Of a DNA stretch of 64,000 nucleotides, positions 10,827 through 21,815 are shown piece after piece (the stretch's first letter is position 1; the number at the start of each line of letters is the position of its first letter). Position numbers and translations under genes: made by a program. Source of the stretch: Falciphora oryzae (Eukaryota > Ascomycota > Sordariomycetes > Magnaporthales > Magnaporthaceae); NCBI GenBank assembly GCA_000733355.1, contig JNVV01000035.1, positions 347,687-411,686 on the forward strand, in the 5' to 3' direction. The notes beneath the pieces are model-generated. The model saw only the letters and a program-made list of their open reading frames with translations, had not been told where the DNA came from and searched no databases.

Positions 10827-11389
10827 CAGTAATTACAACAGAAGTGTAAGTTCCACGGAAATTCGCCGCCGAATTTGGCTGGCACTGGTCGCCGATTCAG
10901 GCGGCAGTTTGCCCTGGATGCCAAGCCAAACCCCGCCAAGGATGATACGCGCACGCCCCACCGTCTCCCTATTGCGATTCTTACAATGCCACCTTCTTGC
11001 GGCGCAAGCTCGGGCCATCGGTCCTCAAAGTCAACGAGGTGCCGTTTAATATTTAAACTATATAAAGCCCATATCGGTCTCCTCCAAAAATTCGTTCGTT
11101 CACAGGAAGCCGACCCCATCACATTTTTAAGCCATCGAACCTATTTTGCCTTTTTCACACCATCGAAATCGCACGTTGGCTTCTCTTTTGTTTATATCTG
11201 TTTAACAGATCCTCACCTACCACGCTTTTATTTCTTTCAACTCATTTGCTCCCGTTACTTTATCGTTTATCTCCCTACAACTTTATTACTTGCCAAGCTT
11301 TCTATCATTAACTATGGGTTTTAAACCCAGCTAAAAAGGTTATGTCGAATATTTGGCCGAGTATTACCATTAGCGTCGTGATAAGTTGG
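10827..11389. other. Junction between the truncated HET gene and the DUF3435 relic
   Basis: HET similarity ends abruptly near 10826. The following 560 bp contain no recognised gene; the right part is AT-rich and could be the promoter or 5' edge of the DUF3435 element. The start of this block (about 10830-10860) is the place to look for an element end. Confidence 0.4.
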
Positions 11390-13660
11390 TTGATTTAGGA
11401 ACTGTGAAGAAGCTACATTCCGATTTTACAAAGATTAACAAATACGGAGTGTTGTGCAAATGGATAAAGTAAATAGCACTCCACCCGAAAACAAGTTATT
11501 TTAAACGATAAAAACTTAAAAAAAATTTTTAGATATTGCGAGCTATTTGGCAAAAATAGATTGGAATATATCAAATAATCGATTAGAGAAAACCTTATGA
11601 TTTTTTTCGAGTGGATGTTCGACAATTACCCGAGGATCCGGAAGAGAAGTACAGTCTACGAACACAAGAGGGTTTTTGCTATGCTGTATTACGATGCCGT
11701 CGGCTAGGCTATAGTGGATAAGGTGAACGAGGAATTTAATGATGTAAGTGAGAAGGCGAGCAAAGGGGAATTGAGAAAGTATATTAACTAACAACATTTT
11801 CTCTAACTTAGTATATTAATGGCCACTTTATAGAAAAATACGACCTGGATTTGATACCTAGGGAAAAGCCGATTATGAACGTCGACGACCTTTTCTTTGT
11901 CCTTTATTACTATTGGGTTTTCGATACGTCGGTGTTTCCAAACGAGCGGTAGAGGCTACAGTTTGCGCTTTTGCTTTTTTTTAAGCGTATACCGCTATAA
12001 AACCGGGAGCGTTGGTATATAAGCAAACGAACCGCGAAAACCTTAAAATGCATGATATAGAAAGCGAGAGCGGGGATGAAAACAGGATACCTGACAAAAC
12101 CGGCTTGGAGTGGGCAGAAATTAAGACTTTTTGTTACAAAGACGTTACAATTCTTTTACTGCTAAGCCCAGGTGGTAGAGACGTCCTTGCTATGGAAGTG
12201 ACGCTTAAGTTTACGAAGGGATGGTAAAGGCAACTTAATCCGTAAGTAATAGATTTGCTATTAGATTTTATGGCATTAAAAGCTAACACTTTTTAGGAAA
12301 ACATTTATTTTTATAGAGGTGGATACGTTTATTTTCGACGCGATTATGCATATGATTGTTATCGGCATATTTAACAACGCGTTTGAAGCCGGCATCGATT
12401 CGGTAGATAAAGTATATCGTTTTCGCGTTTTGCTACCCCGTCGTAGCTATGTTTTTTATTGGAAAAAAGAAATGATGGATATTCCTATTTTCCGCTAAGC
12501 TGTAAGGATAAAAGACGGGTACAAAACGTTAAAGATCGAAGCTTTGTATTACTATACCTACTTTTACATTTTATAACGATTGGGTATTAACGCGGGATTT
12601 ATGCAGCTGTTGGTATCCTATATGATTTGACGTGGGGCTAGAGAAGCCGTAAAAGGTAGGAAAAAATATCCACCCAACTATTGTTAGCTTACAATACTAA
12701 TAACCTTAAGCCATTGCTACATAAGCTTAGTTGCAGTAGGTTATAAACCATCGAGATGCGGGCACCTATTAGGCTTATATCAATTCGAGAGTTTAATGCT
12801 ACGTTGAGGCAGCGTTCCTTGGCCGGCCATCGAATTAAGCCTTGTTTAAAGCGGTTATTTATATGAATTGTTACGTCGATTTACGTGCGCCGATAGGGCT
12901 TACCGCCGAACAAATTTCTAAGTTGCGATTTGATCCGGAAGTGCAAAGGCGACAAAAGCTTGTAAATATCCTCTTTTAAGAAGTTAGATCGGAGTTAGGG
13001 ACGATTACAAAGGCCGTAGCGGGCAATACGAAGCTATACCAGCTGTACCGAGAGGCGAAGAGAGCTTTCGATTCCGCAAGGAATATGTTGAAGAATTTAG
13101 CGAAAAGAAACGCACGGCAACTTTTTTTTAACAATATCGATACGTTGGATATTAACAAATAGCTTAACAGCGTTACATGTTATTTGAGCTCTGGCTTTGA
13201 CGAATGGAAATAACCGGAAGTTAATTACGCTTTGGAAGAGCGTAAAAAAGTCGCCGATATTATCTGTAAAGATTTATCGCATTTGGATAAAGATGCTGAG
13301 GTGGAATACCGAGTTAGCGCTGGAGGCGCTATGCTTTCTTTCTGCCGCTAAAAGGAGCCGTTACGTAAACGAATGCCGGCTTAGAGAGTTTAAGGTGGGG
13401 GCTAAAGCCCTGAGTGTTTGCAAGATATTCGAAGCTGTGCTAAAACATAGTGCTGTTTTTGCATTTGAAACGGCGATCGTTATCACTTTTTTTTTGTGTA
13501 TAAGACGAGGGACTACGTCGAGATTTACCTGTTGACATTTGATAAAGACGGTGAAATTTTTTGTCTAAAACCGGGATGCTGCAAAACGTTGCGGGGTCGC
13601 GATGCATTTAAAGCCCATGCTGCTTTAATGCATAATTATGATATTTTCCGAAGGCGTTAA
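11390..13660 (+). pseudogene. DUF3435 (tyrosine-recombinase-like) gene relic, heavily mutated
   Basis: Blocks typical of fungal DUF3435 proteins appear in order: FEWMFDNYPRIRKRSTVYEH, IEKYDLDLIPREKPIMNVDD, LEWAEIKTFCYKDVTILLLL, VLAMEVTLKFTKGW, EALYYYTYFYIL, YMIRRGAREAVK (reading through a stop), GLTAEQISKLRFDPEVQRR. A C-terminal zinc-finger-like segment follows (CLKPGCC, then HAALMH; about 13561-13635). At least ten TAA/TAG codons fall at positions where Gln or Trp would fit. Two or three introns are likely near 11500, 11800 and 12240. DUF3435 proteins are related to tyrosine recombinases and include the captains of Starship giant elements, as well as many smaller relics. This copy cannot be functional. 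Confidence 0.75.
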
Positions 13661-14094
13661 GTATGTTTTTTTTACTTTTTATTTTTAACAGAGAATTATT
13701 GTGTATTAGCTTAGCGTTGTTACTTGAGACATTGTCGAGATATCTACTAGCCTGTCGGATTGTCAGCACTTTGCGCAGGCAACAAGAGGGGCCAGAGGGT
13801 CCCGGAGCACGGGACCCTCGGGGGCCCGGTGCCAGGGATCAGGAAAAGGCCCTTTCTCTGCTCCCAGACGTGTATATAAGGAGGTCGAGTCCTCCTTCCT
13901 TTACAGATAGATTCTTTCCCTCCTTCACGCGCACAATAGAGGATCCAACCAACCGTTAGGATCCGTGTTCGTCACTCCTGGGAGATCTCCGTGCCCGGCC
14001 CCCATTGGGGCCAACAGGAGTACCAACTCCTACCGACATAGCCAATGAGTTGGATAACAAGTATTCAGGATTTAACTTTGACGTGACATTTACA
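13661..14094. other. No gene; possible LTR-like remnant
   Basis: There is a GC-rich block with a TGTATATAAGG sequence at about 13870 and a run of CCTCC tracts. It has the look of a retroelement promoter, but I found no matched LTR partner or target duplication. Confidence 0.25.
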
Positions 14095-14645
14095 GCCCTT
14101 GGCGCGCAGAATGTATGTGAATATTAAGCTAGAGAGAAGAAAGGTTGAAGGGAAAGGTGTTGCCGAGGGCCGTATCTTTATGCTGTCAGTCTTGCCTTAT
14201 CTAAGCTCCAGCCAATCAGTTATCAACTCTATCAACCACCACGAGTGGTGCCGTGCCATGACAGTGAGGAGGGCTTCTCCCTGCCAAACCATGACAAAGT
14301 TCACTAGAATCGTCAGGCTTTATGATGTAGGTGTTACAGGGCTAGTGTCAAGGCACGTTAGGTGGACAAATTCAAAGCAAAAAAAGGACGTCGATTGTAA
14401 GGAATCCAGCCGAAGGCCCGTCGATGGAGGGGTCTGAGTGTCACGGCGTTGGCATTTGGGCCCTTGACTGTGCAGAACATGTGTGAATATTAAGCCGGAG
14501 AGGAGAAGAAAGGTTGAAGGAAAAGGCGTGGCCGAAGGTCGCACCTTTATCCCGTCGTCCTTTCCTATCTTATCTCCAGCCAATCAGCTATCAACTCTAT
14601 CAACCACCACTCGTGGTGCCGTGCCATAACACTGAGAGCAGGTCT
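14095..14645 (+). repeat. Two direct repeats of about 185 bp
   Basis: The unit at 14095-14275 (with GTGAATATTAAG, GAAGAAAGGTTGAAGG, TCCAGCCAATCAG and the palindromic CACCACGAGTGGTG) recurs at 14458-14645 in the same orientation with scattered substitutions, about 364 bp apart. Nothing coding is evident in either. Confidence 0.75.
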
Positions 14646-14709
14646 GCTGCCTGCATGCCTGTCACGTGCCTCCCGTTGGGAGCCCCGTTGGCTGCCATGC
14701 CAGCTAAGC

Positions 14710-14836
14710 AACTCGCTCACCGCCCTCTGTAACTTGCTCATCGCCTTCTAGAATTCGCCCACCGCCTTTTATGAATTTGCTCACCGCTTCTGGTGATTCG
14801 TCCACCACTTTTTATAACTCGTTCACCGCCTTTGGC
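14710..14836 (+). repeat. Minisatellite, about 21-bp unit with CACCGC core
   Basis: Five to six imperfect units of the form AACTCGCTCACCGCCCTCTGT follow one another. The same core recurs in the arrays at 15529 and 16028. Confidence 0.75.
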
Positions 14837-14839
14837 TGT

Positions 14840-15288
14840 ATTTTTAATCTAAGTGACGCGCGGAAGTGTTCCCCGGGAGGTTTTACGCTGCTTGGGGGTA
14901 CGATAACTGTAGGGCTGCGCTTGTAGGCATACAATAGCAGGGCTGCGAATGGCACCTGCAAGTGTAGAGCTGCGAGTGTAGATGCGTGCGAGTGTAGATC
15001 TGCCATTGCAGCGCTACCAGTGCAGAGTTACGACTGTAGATCTGCCAGTGTAGAGGCGTGGGGTAAACATAAATGGTTGCTTGCCCTCCAGGTCTCTTAA
15101 GAGGGAGATTTATATATGTTGCCTTGGCGGCCTTCGGCTGTCAAGCCGTGAACCTTCCCTTTGTAGGCTTTGAAGCTAACATAGGTTTTGATTTCGCTTA
15201 AAGGCTGAACTATACTCGTGCAGCGCTTGAAGCTTCTTTCACAGGCTCTCTCATCGTGGTTCTTGCCTGCGAGGCGTTTACCACGTGC
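14840..15288. other. Short GTAG-rich degenerate repeats, no gene
   Basis: Between 14900 and 15060 the motif TGTAGA/TGCGAGTGTAGA recurs at irregular spacing. I see nothing coding. Confidence 0.4.
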
Positions 15289-15520
15289 AGTGTTACTGTT
15301 GCGGCCAGACTAATGGAGGCACGATGGCCTCGCATTGGCGCTATGAACGAAGATTCTACACTGAAGAGAGGGGAAAGGAAAATGCGCTGGTCGCGCCGGC
15401 GCGACACGCGCCTGAAGTTGTCGTGAGCCCCCTTTATGTGGCTTGCGCGCTTGCGCCTGCGCCACAGTTGTGGCGGTGCCACTGGACGTCTGGCTCGTGG
15501 CGCAACCGTCACAGTTACAC
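15289..15520 (+). repeat. Dispersed repeat, copy 1 (inserted between minisatellite arrays)
   Basis: GGCCAGACTAATGGAGGCACG at the start and GTGGCGGTGCCACTGGACGT near the end are shared with 19003-19165. This copy has an internal stretch that the other lacks. The ends are loosely inverted (GTGTTAC and GTTACAC), suggesting a non-autonomous DNA element, but no target duplication is clear here. Confidence 0.6.
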
Positions 15521-15528
15521 CTTTTGTA

Positions 15529-15968
15529 ATTCACTCACCGCCTTTGCTCATTCACCGCCTTTTGCTCATTTACTGCCTTTTGCTCATTCACCGCCTTTTA
15601 CTCATTCACCGCTTTTTATAATTCGCTCACTGCTTTTCATAATTCATTTACCTTTTTTTTGTAATTATTTCACCGCTTTTTGTTAACACCTACCGCTTTT
15701 AACACCTGCTTTTCTTATTTTTTTCAGCGCTAAAAAGTGCTATAATTTTTTCACCGCCTTTTATAACTTTTTCCCCGCCTTTCATAAATTTTTTCCCGCT
15801 TTCCATAAAATTTTCACCGCTTTTTATAAATTTTTCACCGCTTTTTATATAATTTTCACCTCTTTTTGTAATTATTTCACCGCCTTCTTTAATTTCTCAC
15901 CGCCTTCTTCAATTTCTCACCGCCTTCTTTAATTTCTCACCGCCTTCTTCAATTTCTCACCGCCTATT
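15529..15968 (+). repeat. Minisatellite with variable unit, CACCGCCTTT core
   Basis: More than twenty imperfect units built on TCACCGC(C/T)TTT occur, with spacing drifting from about 16 to 22 bp. The last four (15885-15968) are nearly perfect 20-bp units alternating TTTAATTTCTCACCGCCTTC and TTCAATTTCTCACCGCCTTC. Confidence 0.85.
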
Positions 15969-16027
15969 ATAACACGGCACTACGAGTGTGTTAATAAAGT
16001 TAATAACTAGTTAGCTAGAAATTAGAG

Positions 16028-16135
16028 CTTTTGCTTCACCGCTTTTGCTTCACCGCTTTTGCTTCACCGCCTTTGCTTCACCGCTTTTGCTTCACCGCTT
16101 TTGCTTTATCTCTTTTACTTCACCACTTTTGCATT
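16028..16135 (+). repeat. Minisatellite, 14-bp unit
   Basis: Seven to eight units of GCTTCACCGCTTTT occur in tandem, decaying at the right end. The CACCGC core links it to the two preceding arrays. Confidence 0.85.
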
Positions 16136-16139
16136 ATAG

Positions 16140-17175
16140 CGCAAAAAGTAGCACTTTAGCCACTTTATTACATATTTTAAAAGTGTATAATAAGCAAGAT
16201 ATATTTCTAAATGCACCCTATGTTGCAGGGAGCTTTAGGCTATTTTCGGCCACCCTAGTACATTGCGTTTAACACTATATTTGTTTTTTAGCATTACTTT
16301 ACCAGCTCGTTTATTATAGCCTCCTTTTTTCCCACTTGGCGGTTTGCCTCCTGAATTGGAGTTGGCAGTTTGCCTTTTGAGCTAATATTTCGATTTTAAA
16401 GTATCCTAAAGGGGCTAATCCTCGTTGAGGACGCTTTAATCCTTTTATCTTGTCAGGGTGTTACATTCAAGCTGTTATGGGCTGCTTAGGGAAGACTTTT
16501 GTTGTGGCATGGAGATCCCACATTGGTGAGGATTTCCAAATGTCGAGAAGCTTTAGGCTAAAGTATGGTGCTTGTGGGTTTTAGCCTTAGGTTATATACT
16601 ATCTATAAGACTAGTCTAAGTACAGCTGAGGAGGTTAGAACCGTGACACAAGCTTTATCCGCAGCTTTATTCTTTTGCACTCGAATATGAAGCTATTTGG
16701 GCAACGGCTGCTGAGTGGCCTGTTCCTTTGAGATCTCCCTGTGGGAACCCTTTCCAGTGCACAGCACGTAACACTTTGTAAGATTAATAAGTCCGTTTTG
16801 TAGTGGGCAGAGCACCGGGGCTAGAATAGAGGAGCTGTGATGAGCGTTTGCCATTAGACTACCTTGATGTCACTACCGAGATCCTATGTGTGACGATCAA
16901 TACGAAGGTCTTAATAATCACTGCTATGGTAGTATTTCTGTGCAAAGATGGTGCAAAAGAGATTGCCGGCAGTGCTAGTTGGATCGGTGGGCGCGACCTT
17001 AGGGCGCGCCTCCAATCCAAAGTCGCGTAACCCGAGGGGGTCCGTGCACTCCCAATCCATCTTCTGCACCCAGAGCACTAGGGCCTTAAGGGCCCTAGTG
17101 TCCATGACACTATGGTTCAGTTGCAATACTCCTGCAACCCAAAATCCAGGAGTGATATCACTGCCAAGGTGCTAC
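16140..17175. other. No gene recognised
   Basis: The stretch includes the left member of the inverted repeat at 16479. Frames are short and interrupted. Confidence 0.4.
16479..16590 (+). repeat. Inverted repeat, left member (partner 19335-19443)
   Basis: GGGCTGCTTAGGGAAGA followed by GTGGCATGGAGATCCCA matches the reverse complement of the segment ending at 19443 with substitutions. This could be a pair of LTR remnants in opposite orientation. Confidence 0.6.
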
Positions 17176-17178
17176 TTA

Positions 17179-17907
17179 GGGCCTGTTCGGTTCACGCTGT
17201 TTATGGTCAACACTTGTTGACTCACCTATTGAAATCGGTACAAAGAGGTGTGGAGATAAGTCCCAGGGGGGCCTGCAAGTCAAAAAAGTCACTTTTCCAG
17301 CTAAAAGCCCGGCGCGTGCCTGGCCATGCACACGAGGCCCTGTCGGGGCTGTATCAAAGCCCTGTCAAGGCCCTGGTACGTGTCGGAGCCCCTGGCTAAG
17401 GGTGAAACGCCCTTTTTTTCAGCCCCTTTGGCAGCCTTTGGGCATAAGAACTGGCCACCTCCCATTTTTCCTTTGGAATTTTTTCCTTTCATTCTTTTCC
17501 TTTTGCTCGCACGCACGCACCCACCTACCCAAAAGGAGGGCCACCTACCCAAAGGGAGGGCCACCTACCCAAAGGGAGGGCCACCTACCCAAAAAGTAAG
17601 TGGTGCAGGTGGTGCAGGTGGTGCAGGTAATTTGGGTGAATAAACAATTGTTGCTTAGGATACACTGCCTTCTGGCTGTTGACGGTGTTGACAGCTGTTT
17701 ATTAACAGGAACGGATCTACGCCGGGGTTGTGCAAGGGGATTAGGGGGCCGCATTGACGAGATCCAGGGCCCTGGCAGAAAAGGTACTTCTAACGGACCC
17801 TGGGCGCTTATTTGGGTGGTTATTTCCGGGATCTGGATGATCCCGTCAACAGTTCAACAAGTGTTGATCAAATTTGTGTGTGTCAACAGTTTGAAACGAA
17901 CAGGCCC
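17179..17907. mobile_element. Non-autonomous DNA element with TTA duplication, Harbinger-like ends
   Basis: The 729-bp element starts GGGCCTGTTCGGTTCA and ends with the inverse of GGGCCTGTTCGTTTCA. TTA is duplicated at 17176-17178 and 17908-17910. A second internal inverted motif (ATCAACACTTGTTGA type) lies just inside each end. It holds the tandem repeats at 17521-17627 and no recognised protein. The 3-bp TTA target and GGGCC ends fit PIF/Harbinger. Confidence 0.75.
17521..17627 (+). repeat. Two short tandem arrays inside the 17.2-kb element
   Basis: Three full and one partial 20-bp units (CCACCTACCCAAAGGGAGGG) at 17521-17600 are followed at once by three 9-bp units (TGGTGCAGG) at 17601-17627. 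Confidence 0.9.
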
Positions 17908-17910
17908 TTA

Positions 17911-19002
17911 ATCGCCAAGCAAGTGGCCAACGACCTTACCCATAAGATAGCTTTGGTACCCTGGACAGACGAATGGAGCTAGTGGAGTAATGCCAAGATG
18001 GACATGGAGATAGGGCTAGAGACAACCCAGCATCAAGGTGGATATATGGGGTAGCTAAGAGGCATATGGAGACAGGAGGTGGAGATATTCGACCATTGCA
18101 ATAATGATAGCTCCGAGTTTTGATGCTGGTTGGCCGTTGCAGCTTTTTGGAAATGAAGCAGGTAGATCTCCTATTGGCTGCTGAAAAATTACACTTTGGA
18201 GATGGAAGTTTTCCTGGTTCTTTTGGGGCCAGGGTGGCACCAGGGTTCGCCAGAAATCCCTCCCTAAGCGGTACAACTTGCTTTCCAAACGCTACAAGTG
18301 GCTTTCCTAGGCGCTCCACAAAGCCTGCCAGTTCGTCATTGCAACATATTGACCAAAGCCTCCCTAGCCGACCAATAGATACTGAGGTTCGTAGATCCAA
18401 ATACAGGGACGAAAGCAGAGGGTTTGGCCATCCATGGTACTTTGGAACCGAGCTGTTAGCTTAGAAGGTAGATTGCCAACCCCAGTTCAGGAGGCAAGCT
18501 GCTAAGTTGCAGGAGAAGAGGCTGTGATGGGCCCCGGCATTGGATTATCCCAGTACCACCCATTGCCAAGATGCTACCCAATTGCTAAGAAAATGGCGTG
18601 CAAGGATAAATGGAGCGGGTGGGAAATGCCAAGAGATAAATGTAATGGCGTACAAACTGGAAGGAAATAAGGCGGGAGGCGTGCAATATGGCCGAAAATA
18701 ACCAAACAATTCGCTGCATTTGCAACGTGGGGTACGTTTAGAAATTTATCATGTTCACCCCCACTCTGAGGGTGTGCAATAACGTGGCCAAAGCGCCAAT
18801 TTTGACGCTGTGTAGTTTTTTCCAGTTGCATTTCATTACCACACCCGGGCCTCCTACCCCCTAAAGAAAACAGTCCTTTTGCTTCTTTTTTCCTAAAATG
18901 TACGGCCGGGTGAAGATAAAATAAGGGGAGGAAAAGTTTAACTAGCACCTAGCTGGATAGTTTTTGCTGGGGTAAAAGATAGGAAACGGTTAGCGGGATT
19001 AT
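17911..19002. other. No gene recognised
   Basis: A minus-strand open frame of about 155 codons (17936-18400) and another of 124 (18574-18948) are present, but neither shows a recognisable motif. Both may be chance or decayed transposon sequence. Confidence 0.35.
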
Positions 19003-19165
19003 GGTGTTACGGCCAGACTAATGGAGGCACGCTGGTCGCGCTGGCGCGACACGCGCCTGAAGTTGTCGCGATCTGTGTGGCTTGCATGCTTGTATCTGCC
19101 CCACATCTGCCCCACAGCTGTGGCGGTGCCACTGGACGTATGGCCTGTGGCGGGACCGTTACACA
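19003..19165 (+). repeat. Dispersed repeat, copy 2
   Basis: This is the shorter copy of the repeat at 15289-15520. It begins GTGTTACGGCCAGACTAATG and ends GGGACCGTTACAC, with ATG on both flanks (a possible 3-bp duplication). The loosely inverted GTGTTACGG and CCGTTACAC ends suggest a MITE. Confidence 0.6.
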
Positions 19166-19334
19166 TGGTGCAGCCTTGGGTCACATCTTTTCCTTCAATG
19201 TCACGGCACAACAGTATGTTCCAAATATTCCTGCTTTGTGAAAAAGATGACTTGCTATCCAGAAATGCCGAAAGCATCGCATTTGATGGTCGTGGGCCTA
19301 GTGCCTAAGAAAAGTCACGTCGCTATCACGTGAG

Positions 19335-19443
19335 CTGGGGCCAAGACCCACCGAGCACCATGCCTTGGCCCGTAGCTTCTCGGCCTCTGAAGATCCCGAC
19401 CCATTTGGGATCTCCATGCCACAAGATCTTCCCTAAGCAGCCC
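19335..19443 (-). repeat. Inverted repeat, right member (partner 16479-16590)
   Basis: On the minus strand this reads GGGCTGCTTAGGGAAGA, then GTGGCATGGAGATCCCA and GAGAAGCTACGGGCCAAG, matching the plus-strand segment at 16479. Confidence 0.6.
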
Positions 19444-20716
19444 TTGACACTGTGCGCACTTCCTCTCAGAATACACTGGTGATGCGGCTGTCGCAATCGC
19501 TCACCATACTCTTAGATGTCCCAAAGATACACTTACGGAAGTGGATAACAAAAGGGAATGTGAGATCCTGTGCATGGGCTGTCGGGGAATTGGCAGGTGG
19601 AAATGGCTGGCTATGGTTGTCCCTACTGGCCCACAATTTCCGCCGGGAGAAGGAGCAGTCTCTAGCCAATCATTAGGCGCAGCGTCAGCCTATTGTGTAA
19701 ATGGACGAGATCGCGGGGTTGGCGGGGATAATCTTAGCCGCGCCAATGTCACCCCTGCGGAAAGTGGTTTCTAAAGTTTGGCGCGTCCTCCCACAGCCTG
19801 GAAGAAAAAATCGGAACATACGTAACCTTTCCCAGCCAGGCATGCCCAGGCCGGACCAACGAAATCTGCCCCATACCATTGCACAAAGGCCACGGGCTGT
19901 GACTACCTACCGGCTTTCTGGGTACTAGGTACCGGATTGATTCACCGGGGTCTCGACAACCACCCAAAGACAACGTAAGACACCTAAACCATTCGCTGAC
20001 CTGGGCAGGGCCATTTGATGCGGCATCGTCCATTTTTTTTTCTTCCGCTTCCCGGCTCTCCCGGTGGCGATATGTCTGCCCTACATATAACCCGACCGAC
20101 CCGAGCAGTTGCCCATCGCTAAGTGCTGTGGAAAGCGGGCAAGACAGTCGGCTGTACCCTCGCCGCCGTGTCCTCGCTTGCTTGTGCTCTCCACTGCCCG
20201 GTATCCCGAGACAAGTTGATTTGGGAGCCTACGGGGCTTCCGCTCCAAAAACGGAATGTATTCGTGATCCAGGCACAATTCAGGACGGCTAAGCCCCGAT
20301 GTACGCGCCCCGCTACCTGACATCTCTGTCCCCGTCTAGGTAACGTGCGAGCGGAAGGCATCTTGCCACGTGGCAGCTTCTCTGCACCGCACACCCCCTG
20401 ACATGCTAAAGCTGCAGGGCGCACGCCGAGCCGATGGTGGCCCTGTAGGAGCCGCGGCGCAAAACACACGCGCTGGCTGGCATCCCTGATTCCTCGGCCC
20501 ACCAGAAACTGGCCTCGACGGCCTCAGTCAGTCAGTCTGCAGCTTCCATTGACGGCGCCTCACAGAAGCATTGGACGGCAGAATTAGCCCCGTCACACGT
20601 GCTCGCATCCTGCACTTCCTGCTTCTCCTCAGGGAGGCGGGAGACCCTGGGTGGATAAGGAACTAGCCGATTCTTGGTGCAGTTGCCACCAAAATCGTGC
20701 TAGCCGACTACCGGGC
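19444..20716. other. No gene recognised
   Basis: Short frames only. The base composition is closer to that of host genes than to the RIP-like blocks, so an unrecognised or lost gene is possible. Confidence 0.3.
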
Positions 20717-20726
20717 CACTAACAAG

Positions 20727-21175
20727 AGGCTCAAACCGGCCACGCCCCTTTTTTGCTGCAGGCACGCACCATACTCCACTTTTGGCCTGTGCACCGCCCG
20801 TGCGGACCGGTTTCGCTGCTTACCAAATTTGGCCCGCAATTGAAACTTGATTCCATTGGTCGCGCATTCGCAGCAAAGCCACGAGGCCCAGGCATCCAGC
20901 CCCAAAATTTCCGCAAAGGTGCAAAGAGGCGCACGCAACGCCCAGGTCAATAGCCCGCAAAAAGGTGCACGCAAAAAAAAAAAAAAAAGAATACAGGGGT
21001 GCAAAGGTGCAAAGGTGCAAAGGTGCACGCCGATTAACCTGCCCTGCTTGCACTTTTGCGTGCCCCGAAGCCTATGTGCATTTGTGTGGTTGCGTCAAAA
21101 AAAATCGCATGGGGGCCGGTATCGGTGTGGGGGTGCGTGCCTGCAGCAAAAAAGGGGCGTGGCCGGTTTGAGCCT
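20727..21175. mobile_element. MULE-like MITE with 10-bp target duplication
   Basis: A 449-bp element with perfect 44-bp inverted repeats starting AGGCTCAAACCGGCCACG. It is flanked by a perfect 10-bp direct repeat, CACTAACAAG (20717-20726 and 21176-21185). The interior carries a poly-A run and four GTGCAAAG units (about 20968-21026) but no protein. A 9-11-bp duplication is the hallmark of Mutator-like elements. The perfect repeats suggest recent movement. Confidence 0.9.
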
Positions 21176-21815
21176 CACTAACAAGCCCAAAGGGCCTGTT
21201 CTACCTTCTCGTCGCCGGCCGTCCCTTTCAACAACCGACGACGACACGACCTTGGGCGAGGTGCAATGGGGCTACAGAGGGATTGGGGTCCTGTCTGCAC
21301 CCGGGAAGGTCATTGCTCTCTCGTCCAGGGCTGCGCGCGACGTGCTTCGCCGTGCCTTTTCGAAACAACATCAGGCCTGGGCTGTGGCCGTCATCCCCGG
21401 GGGCCCCTCGAAAGTGTATTTAAGGTCGCCACACTGTGACTTTGGTGCCGGCACCGGAAAAAAATGTACTGTACTGCTTTGCATTCCACTATCTTTACTC
21501 TCCTCCACTTTCCTCCATGCCCCCGCTGTCCTTTATGTTTTCCATCGTCCAGGAAACAGTGCCCTGTTGTGTAACGTATCCACTACTGACGTAATCCGGG
21601 TTTGCGCTGCCCCGTCCTGCCCCAGCGCCGTCTTATCGCTTATCGGGAACAGACCCAGCCCATTTTCACCTGTCCAACCACCCACCACCGCATTACAGCC
21701 GCCCATGCCCACGCCATCAATTAATTGCATTCTCATCCCGAACAAACATCGCTTGCAGCATCCCACATTCGCGCAATCGGGGACGTCGCGTATCGCATCC
21801 TGCATCGCATACCCA

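Noticed and set aside
13761..14038. Possible solo LTR (TGTCAGCAC...CGACA with an internal TATA-like box)
   Set aside because: The flanking five bases do not match and no partner LTR was found in the window.
14710..16135. CRISPR-like array
   Set aside because: Spacers are not unique, the units are degenerate minisatellite repeats, and the genome is fungal.
17401..17755. Overlapping open frames with repeated PPTQKEGH or similar peptides
   Set aside because: They are translations of the 20-bp tandem repeat in the transposable element, not a protein.
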